A stretch of 64,000 bases of DNA, taken from the NCBI RefSeq assembly GCF_000224145.3, contig NC_020170.2:2475589-2539588 (forward strand), in the 5' to 3' direction. Position 1 is the stretch's first letter; each line of letters begins with the position of its first letter. Origin of the DNA: Ciona intestinalis. Lineage: Eukaryota; Chordata; Ascidiacea; Phlebobranchia; Cionidae. The notes beneath the pieces were generated by a model. It saw only the letters and a list, made by a program, of their open reading frames with translations. It ran no database searches and was not told the DNA's origin. Below are positions 19,749-31,829 of the stretch, in pieces. A program made the translations under genes and the position numbers.

Positions 19749-21033
19749 TTCACAAATGATAAATGGAACTAATACTTGACAGATCCAATAACCTATAATT
19801 TTCTTAAGTAAAACAAAACACCTACTATGATTCAATATTAATTTTGTTTCAATTTTATTGTTTCACTTCATGTATCATTTTTCTCATTGTCACGCCTTTA
19901 TAAATGCGGCACTTAAATGTTTGCATTGGCACGCCCATATTATTTTTACTAGTCCCAACTACTATAAAAACACATTAGGAAACTATATTTAGAACACACA
20001 GTACATTATACTTCACTGACACATTTATCATTATTTAACTAAATTATCCTCTATACCAACTTTTACAAGCCTACTTCAATGATATTACTTAACAGTATCC
20101 TATCGGATTAATTATCCTCTGAAAACAATATCTAAAATTAAACTAGAATGCCTTTATGTAAGTAGTAAGTCAGGTTTTTGCAACCAATATTCATTGCACA
20201 TTCCGAATATCTACACTGGTTTCCAACTGAGCACCAAACAAACATTAACGATTGCATGAATGAGTATACACACATTGACTAATATTTAACCAATTCAATT
20301 CAGATTTTCAATCATAAACCAATTTCAACATAATGCTGTGTGAGTCTACAAGTATTGACACGCCTATATACTGCGGCACTCAAATGTTTGTCTTGGCAAG
20401 CCTACATTGCAAAGAACCTAATGGAAAGTTACATAAAATAAATTTGAACTCCTATCAAGGTCAACACTTTACCTTTTTAAATAATAGTTTTTTTATATTT
20501 GTATGATAATTCATTAACACCCATTTCATAATTAATTCTTGCAAAAAATATGTAACATATGCAGTTCTACAAACAATTAAGTTAGCATTTAAAATAAATA
20601 CAGTATCACACTAAAGCAGCAAAACACCCATGAAAATGTTAACAATAAAATAAATAACGAGAGCAGAATAGTGCTGATTTAACAAGTCAAACAGTCAGGT
20701 TTTGCATTAAGACACAATACCTGTTAATTGTATGAATACTTTTTAAAACACACAGTAAAAGCAAGGGTTAAAATTCAAAATAGGTGACTATAGCACTATC
20801 ATCTGGACGTGTATGTCTTACATAAAAACAGTAATGATAAATTTAAATATTGGTACTGCAAGTTGGACAGCCCATAAAAGACAAGTAATAGATAAGTTGT
20901 AAAGGCCGGTATTTGGTATCCTGCATAGCAAGGTACAAACTAACAGCATGAATGAAATAAATTGCTCTTTAGTATTATTATGTAAAACATACAGACAAGT
21001 AATTGAAGAATGATTTTGCAATGATTGATTAAT
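19749..21033. other. Spacer between SMIM24-like gene and AK3
   Basis: AT-rich, no supported exon. It holds the upstream region of the SMIM24-like gene and the AK3 3' untranslated region. A block with CACGCCT(T/A)TATA.TGCGGCACT(T/C)AAATGTTTG occurs twice (about 19890-19925 and 20358-20395), a short dispersed direct repeat. Confidence 0.5.
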
Positions 21034-23400
<2,367 letters not shown>

Positions 23401-24135
23401 CGTGGTATCGTTCGACTGACTGTTGTTATTGCTGGATGCAAACAACAATATCAGCAATGCAATAAGCCTTATAGTTGCAATTCGTGACCCAATTTTGCAA
23501 TATTAATAAATAAACAAACCGACTGAAGGCACTCAAGCGTGTAAACACGTCACTCACGTGCAACGATGTTGCCAACTACAAATCTGATGTTTTTTATTTA
23601 TGCATTAATAAACTATATAACGATACAGCAGAATATCTATTTGATACTAAAACATAGCATATATATGTAGTCAGTAATTTAGATAAAAAATTATCGATTT
23701 CCTTCATCTTAAGATTGTACAGTTTGATTTTCTAATTCCCGATGGCAACACTTATTTAAGATTCCCCACTTTCATAAACCAAATGCGAATCGATCATGTC
23801 CAAGCGTATAGTTGTAATTTTTTCTAAGATTTTAAACTTATTAGTATTTGTTTCAGGAGCAGAAAAGTAATCTAAGAAAGTTCTATTTTTGCAGTGTAGT
23901 TTTACGATTGAATATAGTTTTATTTATGTTGTAACAAATGTCGTGTCACTGTCACTTAATCCGATCGTATTCCCGTATAAATAAATGTAGCTTATATTGT
24001 AATGGTTATCGTAAAATATATATATATATATATCGTTAAATTGTATACCTATTGCCCATATTCACCACATGCATTGAAATTAAGATATTTTTTAGAAACA
24101 TATTAGGTTTTTAAGTAGAATCTACAGGTTTCAAT
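23401..24135. promoter_or_regulatory. Divergent upstream region of AK3 and AP3M1
   Basis: 735 bp between opposed start codons with no supported exon. A sequence TTTTAAGTAGAATCTACAG just before the AP3M1 ATG looks like a 3' splice site and could be a cis or a spliced-leader acceptor; this is inference. Confidence 0.4.
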
Positions 24136-25386
24136 ATGATTCATAGCCTGTTCATGATAAATACCCACCATGATATTTTCATGGAAAAGCACTGGAAAAC
24201 TGCCGTGAAACGGTCAATTTGTGATTACTTCTTTACTGCTCTGGAAAAGGCATCTAGTCCTGAAGATATACCACCAGTTATCACTACCCCACACCACTAC
24301 TTGATAACAGTTTACAGAGACAGGTTGTACTTTGTATCTGTGATCGCTAAAGAAGTTCAACCTTTATTCGTCATTGAGTTTCTGCATCGTATAATGGATA
24401 CCTTCGTGGAATATTTCAACGAATGCACTGAGAGAGTGATCAAGGAGAATTATGTTGTAGTGTACGAGCTTCTAGAAGAAATGCTGGATAATGGTTTCCC
24501 TCTTGCCACCGAAAGTAATGTGTTAAAAGAATTGATTAAACCACCGAATATTTTACGTACTGTTGTGAACTCAGTAACAGGCCAAAGCAATGTTGCGGAT
24601 CATTTGCCGACAGGTCAGCTTTCAAATGTTCCGTGGAGAAGAACTGGAGTCAAATACGCAAGCAATGAGGCTTACTTCGATATCACAGAAGAAGTTGATG
24701 CAATTATTGATAGATCTGGATCCACTGTCTTTGCGGAAATCCATGGGAGTATTGATGCTTGTGTTAAACTTACAGGGATGCCGGATTTGACGTTATCGTT
24801 TGTAAATCCAAGGATGCTGGATGATGTGAGTTTTCATCCTTGCATCCGCTTCAAACGCTGGGAGACGGAGAAGGTTTTGTCATTTGTCCCCCCAGATGGT
24901 AATTTCACCCTTTGCTCATATCATATTGGATCTCAAGGAATGGTATCTATACCGATATATGTAAAGCACAATGTTCATTATGCTGGTACTGGGGGGAAGT
25001 TTGAGGTCTCAGTTGGATCTCGGCACACAATGGGAAAAATTATAGAGGATCTAAAAATCTCAGCAATAATGCCAAAACAGGTAACCAATGTAAACCTCAT
25101 GCCAAGTCAGGGAGAATACAGCTACAATCCTGTTGAAAAGGAAGTGGTTTGGGATGTAGGAAGAATGGCTCCTGGTAAACCTCCATCAATTAAAGGGGTT
25201 TTAAGCTTGCAGGCTGGAGTNCCAGCCCCAGAAGNANNNNCAACACTTACAGTGCATTTTCGGATACAGCAGTTGGCAATTTCAGGTCTGCGTGTTAATA
25301 GACTCGATATGTATAGTGAAAAATACAAGCCATTCAAGGGGGTGAAGTATATTACCAAAGCTGGGAAGTTTCAAGTCCGTACCTAA
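24136..25386 (+). CDS. AP3M1: AP-3 adaptor complex mu subunit, intronless
   Basis: One uninterrupted frame of 416 residues (human AP3M1 418). Residues 1 to about 140 form the longin-type N-domain beginning MIHSLFMINTHHDIFMEKHW; about 170-416 form the mu homology domain starting VPWRRTGVKYASNEAYFDI and including LSFVPPDGNFTLCSYHIGSQ, and the protein ends ITKAGKFQVRT like the vertebrate proteins. AP-3 sorts cargo from endosomes to lysosomes and lysosome-related organelles; mu binds Tyr-based signals. Some ambiguous bases (25221, 25235-25240) make four residues uncertain. The absence of introns contrasts with neighbours and could mean intron loss or an old retrocopy that replaced the parent; no poly(A) tract or target duplication was seen. 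Confidence 0.96.
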   Translation: MIHSLFMINTHHDIFMEKHWKTAVKRSICDYFFTALEKASSPEDIPPVITTPHHYLITVYRDRLYFVSVIAKEVQPLFVIEFLHRIMDTFVEYFNECTERVIKENYVVVYELLEEMLDNGFPLATESNVLKELIKPPNILRTVVNSVTGQSNVADHLPTGQLSNVPWRRTGVKYASNEAYFDITEEVDAIIDRSGSTVFAEIHGSIDACVKLTGMPDLTLSFVNPRMLDDVSFHPCIRFKRWETEKVLSFVPPDGNFTLCSYHIGSQGMVSIPIYVKHNVHYAGTGGKFEVSVGSRHTMGKIIEDLKISAIMPKQVTNVNLMPSQGEYSYNPVEKEVVWDVGRMAPGKPPSIKGVLSLQAGXPAPEXXXTLTVHFRIQQLAISGLRVNRLDMYSEKYKPFKGVKYITKAGKFQVRT

Positions 25387-26004
25387 AGATCTGTTTATGT
25401 TTAGGCGAGAAATTATATAAATGACTACAAATTTTAGATGTTGGTTTTTACCAAATCATCTGTAAAACGTTACTTTATTTGTTGTTGTAGTATGTATACA
25501 ACGTATAACTACAAAAATTAGGAATAAGTAAAAGACAATAAATAAAGGACAAAGGTAGAAGTGAAAAAAAGAGTTTATTGGGCTCCAGAAATATATTGTA
25601 TAACCTTAGTTTTGTATGTTAAGTGAGTGTAAACCATAAAGCATGGTTGAAATAATGTAGGACAACATTAGGAGATTTAGTTAGCTTAACAAATAAAAAC
25701 AAATATTAAAAGTTCAATTTAACCACAATTTTATAATAGGCTAATGTGACAGGTTGTGGGAAACTTATAAATTGTTCTAACGTAAAGTTGTTTGTAGCTA
25801 TGTGATATTGTTGTGTACTTGTGTTCATATATTCTTTGTTGGACTGCATCCACCAATCATGCAATAAATACTAAAACAGCCAAAGAAAATGTATTATTGT
25901 TTATTGATATAACTGACCAGAACAACCTATTGAAGAATGGAAATTGCAGAAAAGAAAACTAAACAAATCAAGTAGTAACTCAATCGAAAGTGAATTGTTC
26001 AGAA
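25387..26004. other. Convergent spacer, AP3M1 and Ser-rich gene 3' regions
   Basis: No exon supported. Contains AATAAA signals on the plus strand (about 25538-25545), fitting AP3M1 3' end formation. Confidence 0.5.
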
Positions 26005-27652
26005 TTACATGCGCACAGTACAGTCTTTTTTTCTTCCACTTCTAAGAATTGTTGAATCACTCTTTGAATGGCTTCTTAACAAATATGTGGTTTCACATAT
26101 ATTTGGTTTAGGAGACATTATACGTCTAGCGGGACGCTTGGGAGATTTTGCGGACTTGGAACACCCTGATAACCTACTGGTTGAACATATATTTGCTTTA
26201 GGAACCAATATACTTCTAGCAGACCGCCGACAAGATTTTGCGGACTTGGAACACCCCGAAAACCTACTGGTTGAATCAGTAGGAATATTTGACTGAGGTA
26301 AAATACGTTGCTCCAAATAGTCGTTTCCACTGTCTTCTGAACTGAAAGTACTACTGCTGTCTTCTGAACTGAAGTCGGTTTTCATTCGGAGTGTACCATT
26401 TTTCCTTTTATTTAAAACAGGTTTTCTTTTTTGATTTGAGATGTTTTCTTTGTCAAATTCTTTGCTAATATTACTTTTTCTTAAATGCCTAGACTTCCTG
26501 CCTTTTGGTGAAACAAATATAATGTCATTATCTTCGCTATCAGATGAACTTTCCAAGTGAACAACTCTTTGGTGGGTCTTTGGTTTGGATTTGAGCGCGC
26601 ACAGCTCTGGTGAGTTAGTCTGAACTACATGGTTCAGTGTTTTTCTTTGAGAAGACTTGGATGGTTTTGATGTAGCAACCTTGCTACCACAGGGTGTTTT
26701 AGAATTTTTTACTAATTTTTTGGGGGAACTTATTATGCAGGTTTTTGATTTCCTCGAAATTATTTTTTTGTTGCTACTTTTACGCATTGTGGGTGAATTC
26801 ATACTAAGTTGTTTTAGATCTATAGATAACAGTTTACTTGGTGTTTCTGATTGATGTTTTGAAGTCACTGACGAACTGGAAGGTGATCTAATGAAGGTTT
26901 TTTTCTTTGATGCTTTGTTTTCGCTCTTCGGTTTACAAAGTGTATTTGTTTTAGTTTTTCTTAAACTAACACTATGAGAAGACACCGTATGTTGATCCTT
27001 CAATGTTTTTGGAATCCATTCCAGCGGATCGAAAAAATCATCTTCTGAACTATTTACGCCCACAGGGCTCATACTTGGAGTCAAGTAAGGAGCATTATCA
27101 CTGGATAGTTCGAATTGTTGTAAAATCCCACCCACTGTCTGAGAAAATATTATCACTTGAAAAAGAGCTGCTTTTATCAAAGCCGTTAGAAGGGGGTGGG
27201 GATAATGAATGCTTTTTTGCAAGCTCATTGCAGACTTTTGAAATTGCAGTAAAATGCGAGACCGACAAAATGCTCATTGTATCAAAATCGTTTTGGCGCG
27301 GCATGTCCAAACAACTGCTAGTATGCGCAGTACGTTTACTTTGTGAAAGTACGGGCAATTCAAATATATCTGAACATCTTGAAGAAGAAAAGCTCTCTTC
27401 TAAATAATCCAACTTCTTTTTGCATTTAGTATTGCAGCTGTCTGAACTAGACGACAACGATAGGTAAATATCTGAAGATCTTCCATCTGCATCATCATCT
27501 GATAAGTCGGACAGGACATGCCCAGTCAATGTATCAATGACAGAAGAATTTACATCATCTGGAATATTTTCATATTTTGCGATTATTTTAGAAATATCTC
27601 GAGTAAATTGATCCTTGGACAGCAATGACAGATTGCTGCGCAGTGATTCCAT
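26005..27652 (-). CDS. Unrecognised Ser/Lys-rich protein, reading frame broken once
   Basis: Two overlapping minus-strand frames look coding: 27652-27098, starting MESLRSNLSLLSKDQF, and 27228-26005, ending at a stop at 26005. They overlap by 131 bp in different frames, so either a small intron, a base error or a true frameshift lies near 27120-27190; no intron of plausible length with matching phase was found. The N-part is acidic and Ser-rich (DDVNSS, DLSDDDADG), the C-part is very rich in Ser/Lys/Arg with likely nuclear localisation segments. Near the C-terminus a unit of about 29 residues containing SGCSKSAK occurs twice (DNA about 26110-26280). Ser-rich basic composition suggests a nuclear or chromosome-associated protein, but no domain is recognised and no function is claimed. 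Confidence 0.55.
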
Positions 27653-28427
27653 TCTGCAATGTATGAACAGTGTTTCAACGTGGAATTTATAAAGAAGGCA
27701 TTAAATTCATACAAAGTATAGTAGGTAGGAACCCCCTACATATAATACACTTAAACTCGCATATCACATATAGTAGATTTGTAGTTAAAATCTATTATTT
27801 TAGGTTTATGTATATGCAGTCTAGTAGGCGTATGGTTTATATGTTATACTGGTAAAATAAACGCAATCAAATTGGTTTCAGATTTTAATAAAAATATTTA
27901 AACGAATAGATTGTCATAAAAATGTTAGTCTTTCTACTGGTGAAATAGTCTATTACACACATTTCTCTTTCACTTCTTTACAAATGTTTTACGCTAATAT
28001 AAATAGTACAAACGTGTGCATATCTGCTATGACAGACAGCAGAAATGACCTTTCTTGAAAAATTGCTATGGCAAAGTAAAAATTTTTTGTTAGCTTCGAT
28101 TTTGGCGCCAATCAATTTGCCAACATAGAAATATAAAGTGTTTGATGAGAATAGGGGAACTGCGAATCAAGACCAACGATGTATTAAAACAAATGTCTAG
28201 AACTCATGTTAGGTCAGTGCACATTATAAAGTATTGTGCTGTTATACACACACAAAGTTTCACGTATGAAGTTGTTTAGAACTATCAGCCAATTTGGTTT
28301 CGCAGGAAAAGACAGGAAATTGTTCTTTGAAATCGTTAAGCCTTCCACAGTAAAGCCTGTTTACGCCTGCCGATTGTACAGAACGTTATCGTTTTATAAC
28401 AGTTTTAGACGCAGCGTAGCAAAGAGC

Positions 28428-28662
28428 ATGCAATTGACAGCTAACATTTCTGCTCTATTGGCCCTATTTTTGATATGCCAATTAGTAACTTCAGCTTCTG
28501 GATATTTTATAAGCTCTTCTTCGGATTGCACAGAATCGTAAGTCAAACTAAAGTTTATTCTCTTGGTCAAACTGTGCATGGATAAAAGTAATTATTTGAA
28601 CTTGTTTTATTTTAGAGTCATTAACGGAAAGAAGCATTCGGAATGCATATATAGTGGGACGG
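28428..28662 (+). pseudogene. First copy of exons 1-2 of the secreted 8-Cys protein gene
   Basis: Exon 28428-28537 (signal peptide and first Cys) and exon 28616-28662 are nearly identical to exons 29430-29539 and 29618-29664 about 1 kb downstream. No third exon follows before the gap at 28773. Either a partial tandem duplication or the second haplotype left in the assembly beside a gap. It encodes an intact signal peptide, so the term pseudogene only records that the remaining exons are missing here. Confidence 0.5.
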
Positions 28663-28689
28663 GTAAGATTGCTGCGTTAAGTAACATTA

Positions 28690-28772
28690 GGGTGGGTAAA
28701 ATGGGACACCTCTTCATGTTACTTTCTCGTCCCATTTGGGAGTAAAGAAAAAACATTCAAAGAAGGTATTAA
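28690..28772 (-). repeat. Inverted-repeat element copy, cut by gap
   Basis: Begins TAGGGTGGGTAAAATGGGACA and continues with CTCGTCCCATTTGGGAGTAAA before running into N at 28773. Confidence 0.75.
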
Positions 28773-29429
28773 NNAGNNNNNNNNNNNNNNNNNNNNNNNN
28801 NNNNNNNNNNNNNNNNNNNNNNNNNNGATTTCCTTTTGTGGAAAGGCGTAAAACAGCTTCTATTTACATTACCAAACATCTTTTTGAAAAAACATATAAA
28901 TTTACCCCCATTAAATGACTAAAATGTCACAAATCAACCGCTTCTAATTCCATTTTTTGACTTTTTTTGATACAGAAAACAAATAACACTTGTTTTTTAC
29001 ACTTTTCAACCTTTAAATTTGTTTTTAGACTCAAGTTTTTCTCTAATTTACCGAAAAACATGCATTTTCCCTATACCTACTGTGTTATTTTGGAAACAAG
29101 ATGGCGTTCAATTTGTCTTTTACGTAACAATGGGTTTGACTACTCGGTATTTCTATGGCTCTGATCAAGACCAACGATGTATTAAAACAAATGTCTAGAA
29201 CTCATGTTAGGTCAGTGCACATTATAAAGTATTGTGCTGTTATACACACACAAAGTTTCACGTATGAAGTTGTTTAGAACTATCAGCCAATTTGGTTTCG
29301 CAGGAAAAGACAGGAAATTGTTCTTTGAAATTGTTAAGCCTTCCACAGTAAAGCATGTTTACGCCTGCCGATTGTACAGAACGTTATCCACCGTTTTATA
29401 ACAGTTTTAGACGCAACGTAGCAAACAGC

Positions 29430-31135
29430 ATGCAGTTGACAGCTAACATTTCTGCTCTATTGGCCCTATTTTTGATATGCCAATTAGTAACTTCAGCTTC
29501 TGGATATTTTATAAGCTCTTCTTCGGATTGCACAGAATCGTAAGTCAAACTAAAGTTTATTCTCTTGGTCAAACTGTGCATGGATAAAAGTAATTATTTG
29601 AACTTGTTTTATTTTAGAGTCATTAACGGAAAGAAGCATTCGGAATGCATATATAGTGGGACGGGTAAGATTGCTGCGTTAAGTAACATTAGGGTGGGTA
29701 AAATGGGACACCTCTTTATGTTACTTTCTCGTCCCATTTGGGAGTAAAGAAAAAACATTCAAAGAGGTATTAAAGCGTATTAATGACTTACATCGACTGT
29801 TGTTTATTGTTTAAAACACCATCGGGATATTTGGATATTATGTGCTAAAGTGTCCTATTTTACCCCACAGTATACTATATGTGCCTGTGCATTATATCGG
29901 CGCCCTAGCTACGTCATAAGCTATTACTGAATATCGAAACGATCATTACAAAGCATGTTGCAACGTATAGTTATACCATTTTAACGTAAACTTATCATTA
30001 CTTTTGGGAAGCAATAAAACCTGTGTTCTATATATCAATACTTTATCATTGTTTCAGGTGATAAGGCAGGGAATACATGCACCACAAAGTAAGTTTAAAC
30101 ACCCGCACAGTGTGATTTAATCGTTTATCCATAATAATGCACTGCTGCGGTAAATTAGACTCTATACATATTATTATATATAATCTAAATGTATGTATAT
30201 GTATATATATATAGTATAGCCTACCGTGGGGTAAGATGGAATGCTGTTATAACACCTTTGAATCCCATACTGATCGTATTTGAACATTCAACAACATCAT
30301 TTAAATTGTAAAACATTAAAACTGTAAACATTCTAAATGAGAAAGCAGAATGAAATGGTGTCCCACCATACCCCACCCTGCTATATATCTATACATAATA
30401 TGACGTTATAAACGTGGTCGTATATATAGGCCTATATATAGGTGAGTTATAGGCCACTAAAAATAGACATTTATTTGTATGAGTAATTTATTTTTGTTTA
30501 TTTTAAAACTAAAGCCTATTTGAACTGAAACTTTAATAAAGATTGTTGCTCTTTTTAGATGTGTCGACGGCAAATGTACTTCGAGTTGCGCCAAGTTGTC
30601 AGGTAAGACCTTACTACGCTATTGGCTCTAAAACCCTAATAACATTAACTAAAGAAAGTCTGTATCAAACAAGTAATGTCTGTATATAGTGGGGGGTCCT
30701 TATCACACCATATCCAAATATCCTGGTCGTGTTTTAAACAATAAGCAACGGTATAGGGGTCCTATAAGGATATGGTTTTATATGTCTTTGAATGTTCTTT
30801 GCTTACTACCAAACAGGATGAGAAAAGAAAATGAAAAGGTTACCCATCTCCCCACCGTACTATATTTATTTTATTACTGTTGTCACGTTTATTAAATATT
30901 GATTTAATAATTGGCAATAGTCACTGTAATTTAAATTACAGAAGGCGCAGACTGTTTGTCGTCGCTGACAGATTCACAAATCTTGTCGATGAAATTGAAA
31001 GATATTATGTGAGTATGGTGCATATAATTTAAAATGCACACTACAAAGTGCGGATTTGTGTTAAGCAACTTTTTAATGGTAAATTATTTATACAGAGAGG
31101 TTTGCTCCGTGGGTAACGCTGAGACAGATTCTTAG
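29430..31135 (+). CDS. Small secreted protein with eight cysteines, 6 exons
   Basis: Exons 29430-29539, 29618-29664, 30058-30088, 30559-30602, 30942-31008, 31096-31135 (339 nt, 112 residues); every junction has GT/AG and matching phase. Signal peptide MQLTANISALLALFLICQLV..ASG, then a mature chain of about 87 residues with eight Cys, including GNTCTTKCVDGKCTSSCAK, then EGADCLSSLTDS and a last Cys near the C-terminus (EVCSVGN). No further hydrophobic segment. The spacing C-x3-C-x4-C-x3-C in the centre suggests a disulphide-knotted extracellular peptide. I do not recognise the family. Each exon carries one or two cysteines. Two inverted-repeat elements sit in its introns. The signal peptide start was preferred over longer upstream frames because the frame upstream differs between the two duplicated copies. 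Confidence 0.75.
29690..29880 (-). repeat. Inverted-repeat element copy
   Basis: Minus orientation of the family; ends TAGGGTGGGTAAAATGGGAC and GTCCTATTTTACCCCACAG followed by TATACTATAT. Confidence 0.85.
30209..30387 (+). repeat. Inverted-repeat element copy
   Basis: Starts CTACCGTGGGGTAAGATGGA, ends GTGTCCCACCATACCCCACC followed by CTGCTATAT. Lies in intron 3 of the 8-Cys gene. Confidence 0.85.
30683..30866 (+). repeat. Inverted-repeat element copy
   Basis: Diverged copy with ATATCCTGGTCGTGTTTTAA in the middle and CCATCTCCCCACCGTACTAT at the end. In intron 4 of the 8-Cys gene. Confidence 0.75.
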
Positions 31136-31829
31136 ATCAAACTTGAGTCATAACTTAAAGAACTTGACATTTACGACTAAAAGTCACGGAACTGTTTCTA
31201 TAAATATTCGGATACAACAGCAGCTATATATGTTTTGGTGTATAAAACTGTGTACGGTATAATAGTCTATATTACGGATCAACGTTATAAACATGTTAAT
31301 AAAATGATAAAAAGATTAATGCATTTGTTGAAGGAGATCTTATTTAAACAAAATTATATTGATTGTCCGATATCAAAATCCGTCGGCTGTTTTTGAATAA
31401 GAAATTTGGATACTAGAAGTTTTCTGTTATCCTCAGTGGAGACGCCTTGTGAGGCTTAGCTTTTTGAGCTTCGAGTTCTGTTGTTGTGTCTGTTCAAGGA
31501 ACCTAACTTAATATATATGTATATATCTATATACTTAATATATACAGTTAACAATACTGAAATAACAGCACATAGTATACTGACTTAATATATACAGTTC
31601 GCAGTACTGACTTAATATACAGTACACAGTAATTTAATTGCATAAATAATTCATGAACGTGGCAAACACGGCGTTTCAAGGATGATCTTCCTGATTGGCT
31701 TGAATGTTTGCTTCATAACCCTGGGTTTCTAATTGTTGGTGAAGGCGGCCGCGTAACGTATCTTGCTAAGGTTTCACTTTTTTGTTTCATCTAAAACAAT
31801 GTGGTATCTTAAAAGGAAAGTTTTCTCTT
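31136..31829. other. Convergent 3' region of the 8-Cys gene and lectin receptor A
   Basis: No exon supported. Around 31505-31630 a degenerate tandem array of TACTGACTTAATATATACAGT-like units is visible. A second partial copy of the receptor A terminal exon end (CACTTTTTTGTTTCATC) is seen at about 31777-31793, a local duplication. Confidence 0.5.

Larger units (their letters stand above)
28165..29772 (+). repeat. Direct duplication of about 605 bp flanking a gap
   Basis: 28165-28771 and about 29164-29772 align almost base for base (a handful of substitutions and a 1-4 base indel near 28390/29390 and 28765/29766), starting TCAAGACCAACGATGTATTA. Between them are the N gap and about 330 bp of single-copy sequence. 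Confidence 0.9.

Noticed and set aside
26009-26296. Plus-strand frame with a repeated FADLEHPxNLLVE unit
   Set aside because: Antisense of the C-terminal repeat of the Ser/Lys-rich protein.
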